A stretch of 64,000 bases of DNA from Firmicutes bacterium UBA4845 (GCA_002399975.1 DHER01000028.1:1-64000); one strand, 5' to 3'; shown: positions 1 to 9,082, counted from the stretch's first letter. Notes: generated by a model not told the origin, from the sequence alone. Numbers and translations: made by a program.

Positions 1-72
1 CCGTGAAACGTAAGAAATTGTATATATCAAATAAAAGTGGTTATTCTAATTCATAAAAAGGAGGTAGTTTTT

Positions 73-1230
73 ATGAAGAAAAATATAGCCATATTTTTAT
101 TAATGCTGATAATCGCGAATGTAACAATTGTACCTGCATACGGAATAGAGCCTGACGGCCTTCAGTCCCGTGCTGCAATTTTAATAAACGGCGATGACGG
201 CCAGATACTTTTTGAGAAAAACAGCAATGACAAAATGCCCCCGGCAAGTATAACTAAAATTATGCTTTTGCTTCTTATATCCGAAAAGATGGATAGTGGG
301 GAAATAACTTCGGACCAGGAGCTTACAATTTCAGAATATGCGGCAAGCATGGGTGGAAGCCAGATATATCTTGAGGCCAACGAGACTCAGACGGTTGAAA
401 GTATGTTAAAAGCAATATCAATGCGTTCTGCAAATGACGCTTCCGTGGCCATGGCGGAATTTATGTACGGTTCGGTGGAAAGTTGTGTCAAGGCAATGAA
501 TGAACGTGCTAAAGAACTTGGAATGTTAGATACGAATTTTGTTAATGTTACAGGATTGCCTGAAGAGGAGCATTTAACAACAGCACACGACATATCGATA
601 ATGACAAGAGAATTACTTAAATATAATTATGTAAATGAATACATGCTCACGTGGATGGATTCTGTATATGTAGGTAAAGAAAAGGATTCAGAGCAGGTTT
701 TGGTCAATACAAACAGGCTGATTAACAATTATGAAGGTTTGTTAGGAGGGAAAACAGGTTATACAACAGATGCGAAATATTGTTTGTCGGCAGCAGCAAA
801 AAGAAATGATACAACATTGATAGCGGTTGTTTTAGGATGTGATAATACAAAAGTAAGATTTAATGAAATAACAAAGCTGCTGAATGAAGGTTTTGCAAAC
901 TATAAAAATCTTATATTTCACAAAAAAGGCGATATTATTTCAACTTCTGCAGTTTATTGCGGAAAAGAAGATGATTTTAATATAATCAGCAAAGAAAATA
1001 TTGCTTATTTCACAGAAAGTAATTGCAAGGCTGAAGATTTTAATTTAGAATATATAATTGATGATAATTTAAAGGCACCATTAAGCCGGGATGTTCCAAT
1101 CGGAAAGGCAATTCTTTCAAAGGACGGTCAGGTTCTTGGCGAATATGAGCTGTACCCGGAAAAGGATATTGAAAGAGAAGGATTCTTTAAATTTTATTTA
1201 GAAAATGTATTGGAGAATTTAATAAAATAA
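73..1230 (+). CDS. dacF: D-alanyl-D-alanine carboxypeptidase DacF-type
   Basis: Serine-type D-Ala-D-Ala carboxypeptidase (low-molecular-weight penicillin-binding protein, family S11) that trims stem peptides of peptidoglycan outside the membrane. The 385-residue product has a signal peptide at residues 1-24 (ending PAYG), the active-site SxxK at S59-K62, SAN at 119-121 and the KTG box at 227-229, followed by a beta-rich C-terminal domain. I chose ATG 73 because AAGGAGG lies at 58-64. The in-frame GTG at 37 has no ribosome binding site and would put a charged stretch before the signal peptide. scpA follows after 4 bases, so the two are probably co-transcribed. A second family member (dacB) lies 2 kb downstream. 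Confidence 0.93.
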   Translation: MKKNIAIFLLMLIIANVTIVPAYGIEPDGLQSRAAILINGDDGQILFEKNSNDKMPPASITKIMLLLLISEKMDSGEITSDQELTISEYAASMGGSQIYLEANETQTVESMLKAISMRSANDASVAMAEFMYGSVESCVKAMNERAKELGMLDTNFVNVTGLPEEEHLTTAHDISIMTRELLKYNYVNEYMLTWMDSVYVGKEKDSEQVLVNTNRLINNYEGLLGGKTGYTTDAKYCLSAAAKRNDTTLIAVVLGCDNTKVRFNEITKLLNEGFANYKNLIFHKKGDIISTSAVYCGKEDDFNIISKENIAYFTESNCKAEDFNLEYIIDDNLKAPLSRDVPIGKAILSKDGQVLGEYELYPEKDIEREGFFKFYLENVLENLIK

Positions 1231-1234
1231 AAAA

Positions 1235-1957
1235 ATGAAGATGTATTCAGTAAATTTAAACGTATTTCAGGGGCCATTTGAACTGCTGTACCACCTGATA
1301 GAAAAAAAGGAAATCGATATTTATGATATTCCCATATCTGAAGTAACTGACCAGTATATTGAATATCTTGATCAAATGAGGCAGTTTAACATGAATGTGA
1401 CCAGTGAATTTATTTTAATGGCATCAACACTTATAGAAATAAAGTCAAAAATGCTACTGCCGGTTAAAGAAAAAGAGGATGACCCAAGGCAAGAACTGGT
1501 TGATAAACTTCTTGAATACAAGATATTTAAAGATGCATCTGAAAAATTAAAAAAATGTGAAGATGAAGGCAGCTTTTATTTTTCCAAACCTATGGAGGAA
1601 ATGGCTCTGACTTCTGATTCTAAGGTAGAACGGCTTTCTTTAAAAGAAATAAGCATTTATGAACTATGCAATATTTTTGTGTCTCTGACTAAAAATCAAA
1701 ATTTAAAAGTTGCCAAAGATGACAAATTGAAAATTTACAGAGAAAATTACAGCGTTAAAAGCTGTACTGAAGAATTGATGAAAAAACTCAGGAGAAACAA
1801 TCGTGTGTCGTTATTTTCAACATTCAAAGACAAAAAGCAACTTACTAAAGAATATGTTGTAACGACATTTCTTGCTATCTTGGAAATTTCTAACAAATTA
1901 GGAGTAAAAATTTATCAGGTTGACACGTACAGTGATATTATAATAGCTGCTGTGTAG
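1235..1957 (+). CDS. scpA: Segregation and condensation protein A
   Basis: Kleisin subunit of the bacterial SMC-ScpAB condensin, which organises and segregates the chromosome. The 240-residue length is normal for ScpA. The N-terminal segment reads F-GPFELLYHLIEKKEIDIYDI, the typical SMC-neck-binding start, and the C-terminal winged-helix part ends in FLAILEISNK. The start has no good ribosome binding site: it lies 4 bases after the dacF stop and is followed by a second in-frame ATG at 1241, so translation is probably coupled to dacF. scpB follows 9 bases later, as in most Firmicutes. Confidence 0.93.
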   Translation: MKMYSVNLNVFQGPFELLYHLIEKKEIDIYDIPISEVTDQYIEYLDQMRQFNMNVTSEFILMASTLIEIKSKMLLPVKEKEDDPRQELVDKLLEYKIFKDASEKLKKCEDEGSFYFSKPMEEMALTSDSKVERLSLKEISIYELCNIFVSLTKNQNLKVAKDDKLKIYRENYSVKSCTEELMKKLRRNNRVSLFSTFKDKKQLTKEYVVTTFLAILEISNKLGVKIYQVDTYSDIIIAAV

Positions 1958-1966
1958 GAGTGTGGC

Positions 1967-2497
1967 ATGAATTTAAAAAGTATATTGGAAAGCTTGCTTT
2001 TTGTTTGGGGCGAACCGCTTAATATAAACGAAATCTCAAAAATCCTTGATTTGCCGGTAAAAAATGTTGCAGCTGCTTTAAAGGAAATGGCAGAACAGTT
2101 TTCAAAGGATAAGGATAGAGGCCTCATTATACAAAAGTTCGGGAATTCATATCAGATTACAACAAAAAAGGAAAATTTTGAATATATTCAGAGCCTGATG
2201 CAAACAACGGTTAATAAAAGCCTTTCAACTGCAGCAATGGAAGCATTATCTATAATAGCGTACAAACAGCCGGTGACAAGGGTTGAAATAGAATTAATCA
2301 GAGGAGTTAAATGTTCTAATGTAATTAAAGGCCTTTTAGACAAGGGGCTTATTAAAGAAACAGGTAAGCTGGATAAACCCGGGAGGCCGGTTGTGTATGG
2401 CACCACAGAAGAATTTCTGAGGCATTTTGGTTTGAATTCTATTGACGAACTTCCCGCTTTGAACATAGAGCTTAAGGAGGATAAGAAAGCAACGTAG
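1967..2497 (+). CDS. scpB: Segregation and condensation protein B
   Basis: Winged-helix dimer that bridges ScpA in the SMC condensin complex. The 176 residues show two winged-helix halves. The conserved core LSIIAYKQPVTRVEIE followed by IRGV is the signature of the family. TAGGAGTG before the ATG gives a good ribosome binding site. The stop codon lies inside the loop of an intrinsic terminator (2486-2514), so the dacF-scpA-scpB transcript probably ends here. Confidence 0.95.
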   Translation: MNLKSILESLLFVWGEPLNINEISKILDLPVKNVAAALKEMAEQFSKDKDRGLIIQKFGNSYQITTKKENFEYIQSLMQTTVNKSLSTAAMEALSIIAYKQPVTRVEIELIRGVKCSNVIKGLLDKGLIKETGKLDKPGRPVVYGTTEEFLRHFGLNSIDELPALNIELKEDKKAT

Positions 2498-2514
2498 AAT
2501 CGTTGCTTTTGTTT
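2486..2514 (+). terminator. Intrinsic terminator overlapping the scpB stop
   Basis: AAAGCAACG (2486-2494) pairs perfectly with CGTTGCTTT (2501-2509) around a 6-base loop containing the scpB TAG, and is followed by TGTTTT. The hairpin sits directly in front of the next short reading frame, leaving it no room for a ribosome binding site. Confidence 0.75.
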
Positions 2515-2522
2515 TATATATT

Positions 2523-2909
2523 ATGGGAATATGGATATTGTTGTTTATAGCTGGGGGGCTGTTATTCGTATATTTTAACATAACACTTTTCTGCAAATTT
2601 AATTTGGCGGCATCTTTTATAAAAATATATGTTAATATAAAATTATTTAAAAAAGAACATGTTATAGATAAAAAAATTTATTATACAAATATATTAAAAA
2701 AAGCGATTGGAGGACGTAAAGAGAAACAAAAAAAATCAAAAGTGGCAAAAAGTCCATATTCTTATTTTAAATATGTAAAAAAGATCATGCGCTTTTTTAT
2801 AGTAAAAAATATACATTTTTACCCTGAATGTATTGATAATTTTTCATCATTTGCCGTTGAGTTCATGATTGTAAATAATATTCTCAAAAGGCCTTTTATA
2901 AAGGGATAA
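2523..2909 (+). CDS. Short DUF2953-like membrane-anchored protein, probably decayed
   Basis: A 128-residue reading frame with one N-terminal membrane segment (about residues 3-20) and then a very basic stretch (about 65-90). Many clostridia and bacilli carry a roughly 200-residue DUF2953 protein (YtfI type) just upstream of ytfJ, and the position and N-terminal layout match that. Here the conserved C-terminal half is missing, and only about 60 bases separate the stop from the next gene. There is no Shine-Dalgarno sequence: a terminator hairpin ends at about 2514. I think this is a truncated, possibly unexpressed remnant, but a short functional protein cannot be excluded. The family assignment is weak. 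Confidence 0.4.
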   Translation: MGIWILLFIAGGLLFVYFNITLFCKFNLAASFIKIYVNIKLFKKEHVIDKKIYYTNILKKAIGGRKEKQKKSKVAKSPYSYFKYVKKIMRFFIVKNIHFYPECIDNFSSFAVEFMIVNNILKRPFIKG

Positions 2910-2971
2910 AAAGGGATATTTCGTGTTCTTTAGGGCATACTGTATTTAAAATTATTAAGAAAGGGGATATT

Positions 2972-3352
2972 ATGAGCAACGACATAGAAAACATCATCAA
3001 AACGACATTAGATAATATCAACAATTTAACTGAAAATGAAAAACTCATCAGTAGCAAAATCTCTTATGACGATACTAATTACCTTGCAATTTCAAAGCTG
3101 AATATGAATTTTGTCATAGGTGGGAGCGATATAGACAAGAAGTTCCGGTCTGTGGATTTAAAACCTTTTGCAGGAGCGGCTTATGTTAACCTACAGTTAA
3201 ATCCTCAGATACTTATTTATGAAACAGGAAATAAGGATATTAATACAATTAATATTAACAATGAAACTATAGCAGGGGACTTGACATCATCTATTATGAG
3301 CATATTGTCATTTATAAAAGAAGTAAGGGAGAAGAAGGATTGTGGAAAATAA
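2972..3352 (+). CDS. ytfJ: GerW/YtfJ-family sporulation protein (divergent)
   Basis: 126-residue protein that resembles the YtfJ/GerW family, which in Bacillus subtilis is needed for spore germination. Family-like features are the N-terminal helix (residues 3-20), AISKLNMNFVIGGSD in the centre and a strand ending LQLNPQILIYETG. The glycine-rich run usually found in the middle is reduced to PFAGAAY, so this is a divergent member. AAAGGGG precedes the ATG. It overlaps dacB by 11 bases, which suggests translational coupling to another spore-related gene. Confidence 0.6.
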   Translation: MSNDIENIIKTTLDNINNLTENEKLISSKISYDDTNYLAISKLNMNFVIGGSDIDKKFRSVDLKPFAGAAYVNLQLNPQILIYETGNKDINTININNETIAGDLTSSIMSILSFIKEVREKKDCGK

Positions 3353-4385
3353 AATTAAAATTCTGTTATTAGTATCCGCAGTTTTATTTTTTTCTGTTTC
3401 ATATAATAAGGCAGATGCAATACCTGACATATCGGCACAGTCATACATAGTAGTTGATTCTGAAACAGGAAGAATAATAGGTTCAAACAATCCGGCAGAA
3501 AAGCTGCCCATAGCCAGCACAACGAAAATAATGACTTCAATTTTAGCCATCGAAAATACAGATGATATAGAAAAAAAGATTGAGGTTCCGGCCGAATGTA
3601 CAGGCATAGAAGGTTCAAGCATCTACTTAAAACCAAGGGAGATGGTGTCAATTAAAGACTTGCTGTATGGGATTATGCTGCGCTCCGGCAATGACGCAGC
3701 AGAAACATTGGCAGTATATGCAGGAAGAAACAGTAAAGACGGGTTTGTGGCTATGATGAACGAAAAAGCGCAGGAACTAGGTGCATATAATTCTAATTTC
3801 ACAAATCCTCACGGATTAAATGATAAAAATCATTATTCGACTGCCTATGATTTAGCATTAATAAGCCGCTATGCAATGAAAAATGACTTATTTAAAAAAA
3901 TATCATCTTCAGAAAAATATACAGCGGAAAGCATGAATACTGTATTTTATAATAAAAATAAGGTTGTCCACCAATATGAATACGGAAACGGCATTAAAAT
4001 AGGATATACAAAAGCAGCAGGAAGATGCCTTGTTGCATCAGCAGAAAAAGAAGGTACTGAAATTATAGTTGTTGTTTTGAATGACCATAACTGGTTCCAG
4101 GACAGCTATAAAATATTCGACTGGGCATTTGAAAATTATAAAAGCTATTCGATAACAGAATCAGGGCAGTTTGCAGGAAGAACGGATGACGGAAGGCCGG
4201 TTTTCATTTCAGATAGTTTCAGCTATCTGTTGACTGAAGAAGAAAAAGATAAAATTAGGTTTGAGCCGAAAATTTCAGATCCTTACACCTTGAATAAAGG
4301 CAGCATGACAATCTCCGGATCTTACAATATATACCTGGATAATGAGCTTATTCATACTGGCAGCCTTGTAAGGGGAAACGAATAA
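3342..4385 (+). CDS. dacB: D-alanyl-D-alanine carboxypeptidase DacB-type, KTG changed to KIG
   Basis: Second S11-family D-Ala-D-Ala carboxypeptidase of the window; in Bacillus, DacB adjusts cross-linking of the spore cortex. It has 347 residues with an N-terminal signal peptide (1-26), active-site S59-T-T-K62 and SGN at 115-117. The third motif reads KIG (219-221) in place of the near-universal KTG, although the surrounding GYTKAAGRCL is intact. The start is GTG 3342, with GGGAGAAGAAGGA just upstream; it overlaps the preceding gene by 11 bases. An intrinsic terminator follows. Whether the enzyme is fully active is uncertain because the KTG threonine normally contacts the substrate carboxylate. 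Confidence 0.88.
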   Translation: MENKIKILLLVSAVLFFSVSYNKADAIPDISAQSYIVVDSETGRIIGSNNPAEKLPIASTTKIMTSILAIENTDDIEKKIEVPAECTGIEGSSIYLKPREMVSIKDLLYGIMLRSGNDAAETLAVYAGRNSKDGFVAMMNEKAQELGAYNSNFTNPHGLNDKNHYSTAYDLALISRYAMKNDLFKKISSSEKYTAESMNTVFYNKNKVVHQYEYGNGIKIGYTKAAGRCLVASAEKEGTEIIVVVLNDHNWFQDSYKIFDWAFENYKSYSITESGQFAGRTDDGRPVFISDSFSYLLTEEEKDKIRFEPKISDPYTLNKGSMTISGSYNIYLDNELIHTGSLVRGNE

Positions 4386-4411
4386 TAACTAAAGGAATAT
4401 GAAAGGAAATA

Positions 4412-4455
4412 GGATGAGTTATTGTCATAATATTACAATTACCCATCCTTTTTCT
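4412..4455 (+). terminator. Intrinsic terminator after dacB
   Basis: GGATGAGTTATTG and CAATTACCCATCC form a 13-pair stem with two mismatches around an 11-base loop, followed by TTTTTCT. It closes the ytfJ-dacB transcript. Confidence 0.7.
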
Positions 4456-4484
4456 AATTTTATATAAGCAACAATAAATATTAC

Positions 4485-4513
4485 TTGATAAAATTTTCTT
4501 TATATGATATTAT
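4485..4513 (+). promoter_or_regulatory. Sigma-A promoter of the peptide importer operon
   Basis: TTGATA (4485-4490), a 17-base spacer and TATTAT (4508-4513) lie about 75 bases before the binding-protein gene and just after the dacB terminator. Each hexamer differs from consensus by one base. Confidence 0.65.
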
Positions 4514-4586
4514 TTCTTTGATAACGATTACATAAACAATATTGCGTTTAAAAGTTATTAAATTAAATCAGAAGGGAATTTAAATT

Positions 4587-6182
4587 ATGAAAAAAAGCTA
4601 TAAAGGTATTTTCCTTTTTTTTGTTCTAATGATGATTTTGACATTATTGGGAGGGTGCGGCTCACCCGATGAAAAAACTGATGCAGGCAGTGGTGATGTA
4701 AATGAACCAAAGGCTGCAGTTGTAAGTAAGCCTGAACCGGATGCAAATCTGGATAAGGATATCGTTATTGTACAAGCACTGGATATGATATCTTTCGACC
4801 CCATCAATACTTCAGATCTTTCTAACGGCTATGTTATTAACAGTATTTACAGCAAGTTGTTTGACTTTGACGAAGATCTAAATGCTGAACCTGAGCTTGT
4901 AGAAAATTATGAATTGATCAGTGATACGGAGTGGCAGTTTCAAATTTACAAAGGGATAAAGACTCATGACGGACAGGAACTGACAGCTGACGATGTGGTT
5001 TACTCGCTGCAGCGGACACAGCAGGGCACGGCAATTGGTGCTTTATTTAAATCTGTGGATAAGATTTCCAAGGTAGATGATTATACCATAAACATAACTA
5101 CAAAGGGGCCATATCCGGCTTTGCCTACAGCATTGACACACCAAGCCTGCTGCATTGTACCGAAACATTACTGCGAACAGACTGCCTCTGCCGATAACTG
5201 GACTAAACCGGTGGGAACCGGCCGATATGTTTTAAAAAACCGTGTAATAGGAGACAGCATTGTGGTAGAACGTTTTGATGACTACTTCAATCAGGATGAC
5301 AAAGCCTGCAATAAAAGTTTAACTTTTAAAATAATTCCGGAAGGAAGCGGAAGAACTATTGCCGTAGAAACCGGTGAAGCTGATTTAAACATTGTGTTTG
5401 ACACAGTGGACTATGAACGTGTTTTAAGCAACAGCAACGTACAGCTTTGGGATCATTATTCTCAGACGGTTTGGCACTTGGGATATGACAATACACAGAA
5501 ATGGTTCGATAATAAATTAGTCCGCCAGGCAATCAACTATGCCGTTGACCGGGAGGCATGTCTTGAAGTGGGTCACAACGGACATGGCACGGTTGTATAC
5601 AACAATGCTACATTTGCTCCTACCTGCTTAGGCGCAGTTGAAAATCCGAAAGACAAGTACAGCTATGATCCTGAGAAAGCAAAGGAGTTAATGGCGGAAG
5701 CAGGGTGCCCGGGTTTTGAAACTGAAATAATTGTGTTCCGGGATGAGGCTGAGCGTATAGCTGTTGTTGTTCAGGCCTACCTTAAGGAGATTGGGATTGA
5801 TGCAAAGGTTACACGAATTGAAAACTCCGTGTTCGCTTCTTATATAGTTGATCATAGGGCACCAATGTTTATCACAAGCTGGGGTTCATACTGGGATCCG
5901 GACTTATTTTTGTCCCGCCGTTTCAGTTCCGAAGGTATTGGAGGTGTCAACAGGACTTGGTACTTGAATCCTGAGCTGGATACGATGATAGAAAAAGGCC
6001 GCTCTTCATTTGATAATGATGTACGGGCAGAAATATATGGAGAAGCGCAGGAATTTATGGCAGAAGAAGCACCTGAGTGCGATTTATATGTAAATACAAT
6101 GTATGCTCTTGCCAATAAGGATTTGAAAGGCGTAGAAATCAACGTTGAAATGCCGTACCATTTTCATAAGCTTCATTATTAA
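4587..6182 (+). CDS. Peptide ABC transporter substrate-binding lipoprotein
   Basis: Extracellular solute-binding protein of family 5 (OppA/DppA type) that captures peptides for the importer encoded downstream. The 531-residue precursor has a lipoprotein signal with lipobox LGGC and the acylated cysteine at C24, then a Lys/Glu/Asp-rich linker. The mature part holds the family 5 pattern ETGEADLNI and NKLVRQAINYAVDREA. Its length is typical. It is first in a five-gene operon with two permeases and two ATPases. The exact ligand (di- or oligopeptide, or nickel-peptide complex) cannot be told from sequence. Confidence 0.92.
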   Translation: MKKSYKGIFLFFVLMMILTLLGGCGSPDEKTDAGSGDVNEPKAAVVSKPEPDANLDKDIVIVQALDMISFDPINTSDLSNGYVINSIYSKLFDFDEDLNAEPELVENYELISDTEWQFQIYKGIKTHDGQELTADDVVYSLQRTQQGTAIGALFKSVDKISKVDDYTINITTKGPYPALPTALTHQACCIVPKHYCEQTASADNWTKPVGTGRYVLKNRVIGDSIVVERFDDYFNQDDKACNKSLTFKIIPEGSGRTIAVETGEADLNIVFDTVDYERVLSNSNVQLWDHYSQTVWHLGYDNTQKWFDNKLVRQAINYAVDREACLEVGHNGHGTVVYNNATFAPTCLGAVENPKDKYSYDPEKAKELMAEAGCPGFETEIIVFRDEAERIAVVVQAYLKEIGIDAKVTRIENSVFASYIVDHRAPMFITSWGSYWDPDLFLSRRFSSEGIGGVNRTWYLNPELDTMIEKGRSSFDNDVRAEIYGEAQEFMAEEAPECDLYVNTMYALANKDLKGVEINVEMPYHFHKLHY

Positions 6183-6205
6183 TTATCGATTAAAGGAGTG
6201 AGAAG

Positions 6206-7144
6206 ATGATTAAATATGTAGTGAAACGTTTGCTGGAGATGATTCCTATTATATTTGCATTGACATTTGTAGTTTTTACAATAATGTACTTTACACCCGG
6301 CGATCCAACTGCCGTAATATTGGGCAATGAATACACTGAGGAAGCAAGCATGAGGATAAAACAGGAATTGGGTCTTGACAAGCCGTTCTTTGTCCAGTTT
6401 GTTAGATATGTAGGTAATTTGATCAGAGGTGACTTTGGTATGTCCTATATCACCAGAGCTCCTGTTTCTGAACAGCTTATTGGCCGTTTTCCCAATACAT
6501 TCAAGGTTGTAGCAGGTGCTATGCTGTTTTGTGTGGCTTTGGGAGTACCCATAGGTGTATTTTCCGGAACCAAGCCATATTCTTTACTTTCAAATATTAC
6601 TATGGTTATAGGCCTTCTTGGTGTGTCATTACCTATTTTTTGGCTGGGGCTTTTGCTTATTTTATTATTTTCGGTAAAATTAGGCTGGCTTCCTTCCAGC
6701 GGTATTGAGGGATTTTCAAGCCTTATACTGCCTTCTATTGCTTTAGGTGCAAATTATATGGCTAATATTATGAGGACTACACGGTCCTCTATGTTAGAGG
6801 TTATACGGCAAGACTATATACGGACAGCAAAAGCAAAAGGTGTAAGCCAACGCAACATCGTACGTAAACATGCTCTTCGGAATGCAATGATGCCTACTAT
6901 TACCGTAATCGGTATGAATATAGGCGCTTTGCTAGGAGGAGTTGTATTGACGGAAACTGTATTTTCCATTCCTGGCACAGGCAGGCTGCTGGTTGAATCT
7001 ATCAATAACAGGGACACGCCTTCCGTATTGGGTTGCCTGGTAATTATGGCTGTTTGTGTTGCGGTTTCGAATTTAATTGTGGACTTGATTTATGCATATA
7101 TTGACCCTCAAATCAAGTCGCAGTACAGTGGGGGGCGAGGATAA
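6206..7144 (+). CDS. dppB: Peptide ABC transporter permease, DppB/OppB type
   Basis: Inner-membrane permease subunit of the peptide importer. The 312 residues have about six membrane segments. The EAA loop that docks on the ATPases reads DYIRTAKAKGVS, followed by KHALRNAM. The N-terminal MIKYVVKRLLEMIPI is typical of DppB-type subunits. AAAGGAGTGAGAAG gives a strong ribosome binding site, and the stop overlaps the next gene's ATG by one base. Confidence 0.95.
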   Translation: MIKYVVKRLLEMIPIIFALTFVVFTIMYFTPGDPTAVILGNEYTEEASMRIKQELGLDKPFFVQFVRYVGNLIRGDFGMSYITRAPVSEQLIGRFPNTFKVVAGAMLFCVALGVPIGVFSGTKPYSLLSNITMVIGLLGVSLPIFWLGLLLILLFSVKLGWLPSSGIEGFSSLILPSIALGANYMANIMRTTRSSMLEVIRQDYIRTAKAKGVSQRNIVRKHALRNAMMPTITVIGMNIGALLGGVVLTETVFSIPGTGRLLVESINNRDTPSVLGCLVIMAVCVAVSNLIVDLIYAYIDPQIKSQYSGGRG

Positions 7145-8055
7145 TGACAGAAACTAATGCAGTAAGAAAATATAGCACTAAAAAAGAGTTTTTCAAAGAG
7201 TATAAGAAAAAAAGCCGATTGCAGGAAATATGGCGAATGTTTTTAAAAAATAAACTGGCCGTTATCGGTTTGGTCATTTTTGTCATTATTGTATTGACTG
7301 CTATTATGGCACCGTTAATCTCAGATTATGAAAATGATGCCATAAAAATGAATGTATCGGAGCGTTTGACACCTCCAAATTCCCAGCATATTTTCGGAAC
7401 TGATGAAATAGGAAGGGATATTTTTGCACGAATTGTACATGGAGCCCGCATTTCTCTTCTGGTGGGATTGTCATCGGTAATTATCGCTTTATTTATCGGA
7501 GGAATATTCGGAGCTGTTGCTGGGTTTTTCGGAGGCAAAGTCGATGGTATCATAATGCGTTCAATGGATGTGTTCCTGTGTCTTCCTGATGTGCTTTTGG
7601 CACTTGCAATTGTTGCAGCATTCGGTACAAGCCTGGTGAATATGACAATTGCAATCGGCCTTTCTTTTACGCCGAAGTTTTCACGTGTGGTACGTTCGGC
7701 GGTTATGACGGTGAGGGATATTGAGTATGTAGAGGCGGCCAGGGCCATTGGGGCGACAAATTCAAGAATAATATTACAGCATGTATTGATTAATTGTATA
7801 GGCCCGATTATAGTCCAGGTAACATTATATGTTGCAAATGCAATACTGACAATTTCGGCGCTGAGTTTTATTGGACTGGGTATTAAGGCTCCTACTCCCG
7901 AATGGGGTAATATGCTTGCTTCCGGACGTGCTTTTATGCGCGATAACGCATATATTGTTATGGCACCGGGATTTGCTATTTTTATTACAATCCTTTCACT
8001 TAACCTTTTGGGCGATGGGCTGCGTGATGCTTTGGATCCCAGGTTGAAACAGTAG
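7144..8055 (+). CDS. dppC: Peptide ABC transporter permease, DppC/OppC type
   Basis: Second permease of the peptide importer, 303 residues, with a cytoplasmic N-terminal tail of about 40 residues, the DppC-typical sequence FGTDEIGRDIFARIVHGAR after the first membrane segment, and the EAA loop YVEAARAIGATN. It overlaps dppB by one base, so translation is coupled. The domain order and length are normal for the family. Confidence 0.95.
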   Translation: MTETNAVRKYSTKKEFFKEYKKKSRLQEIWRMFLKNKLAVIGLVIFVIIVLTAIMAPLISDYENDAIKMNVSERLTPPNSQHIFGTDEIGRDIFARIVHGARISLLVGLSSVIIALFIGGIFGAVAGFFGGKVDGIIMRSMDVFLCLPDVLLALAIVAAFGTSLVNMTIAIGLSFTPKFSRVVRSAVMTVRDIEYVEAARAIGATNSRIILQHVLINCIGPIIVQVTLYVANAILTISALSFIGLGIKAPTPEWGNMLASGRAFMRDNAYIVMAPGFAIFITILSLNLLGDGLRDALDPRLKQ

Positions 8056-8065
8056 GAGGCGGAAT

Positions 8066-9070
8066 ATGGATGCCAAAAAAGTAAACACACAAGAAAATAC
8101 TCTTGAAATTAAAAATCTTGAAATTGAATATTTCAGTGACGATGGAATAGTAAAGGCTGTTAACGGAATAGATATTTTTATTAAAACAGGAAAAACCATC
8201 GGCCTGGTAGGAGAGACAGGTGCAGGTAAGACAACTACCGCTCTTTCCATTTTAAATCTCGTTCCTGAACCTCAGGGCAAAATTGTTTCGGGAGAAATAC
8301 TGCTGGAAGGAAAGAATGTTTTGACTATGAACGAAGATGAATTAGAAGATATTCGAGGAGATAAAGTTGCAATGATATTTCAGGATCCGATGACATCGCT
8401 GAATCCTGTACTTACTATTGGTGATCAGATTGCAGAAGGCCTTGAAATTCACCGAAAGATAAGCAAGAAAGAATCAATTAAACAGGCTAAGGAAATGCTT
8501 GAACTTGTAGGTATACCAGGTGATAGGGCAGGTGAATATCCTTATCAGTTTTCCGGCGGGATGAAACAGAGAGTGGTAATTGCAATTGCATTAGCTTGCA
8601 GCCCGGATCTTCTTATTGCAGATGAGCCTACTACTGCGCTGGATGTGACAATCCAGGCGCAAGTGTTGATGTTAATAAACGAATTGAAAGATAAATATCG
8701 CATGTCTATGCTTATGATCACACATGACCTCGGTATCGTTGCCGAAGTATGTGATGAAGTTTCTGTTATTTACGCCGGAAACATCTTAGAACATGGTAAT
8801 TTGAAGGATATATTTGATAATATGCTTCATCCGTATACTAAAGGTTTGTTTGACGCATTGCCGGATATTGAAACTAGACGCAGTGAACTTAAGCCTATTA
8901 AGGGATTGACACCTGATCCTACTAATTTGCCGTCGGGGTGTCCTTTTCATCCACGCTGTGATTATGCAATGGAGGTTTGTTTTTCTGTTATGCCGGGGAA
9001 CAAATGGATTAGCTCTACTCATTGTGTTCAATGTCATCTTTACAAAGACACTGACAAGAACATGCTTTAA
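8066..9070 (+). CDS. dppD: Peptide ABC transporter ATPase, DppD/OppD type
   Basis: One of two ATPases that power the importer, 334 residues. Walker A is GETGAGKT at 49-56, the signature is FSGGMKQRV, Walker B is LLIADEPT, and the switch histidine lies in ITHDLG. The C-terminal oligopeptide-transporter region carries the usual cysteines in CPFHPRCDYAMEVC. AGGAGGCGG precedes the ATG. It pairs with the next gene to form the ATPase heterodimer. Confidence 0.95.
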   Translation: MDAKKVNTQENTLEIKNLEIEYFSDDGIVKAVNGIDIFIKTGKTIGLVGETGAGKTTTALSILNLVPEPQGKIVSGEILLEGKNVLTMNEDELEDIRGDKVAMIFQDPMTSLNPVLTIGDQIAEGLEIHRKISKKESIKQAKEMLELVGIPGDRAGEYPYQFSGGMKQRVVIAIALACSPDLLIADEPTTALDVTIQAQVLMLINELKDKYRMSMLMITHDLGIVAEVCDEVSVIYAGNILEHGNLKDIFDNMLHPYTKGLFDALPDIETRRSELKPIKGLTPDPTNLPSGCPFHPRCDYAMEVCFSVMPGNKWISSTHCVQCHLYKDTDKNML

Positions 9071-9082
9071 GGAGGAATTGTA

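Noticed and set aside
7326..8090. 254-codon minus-strand frame opposite dppC
   Set aside because: Antisense of a membrane-protein gene; the plus-strand gene has family motifs, a binding site and operon context.
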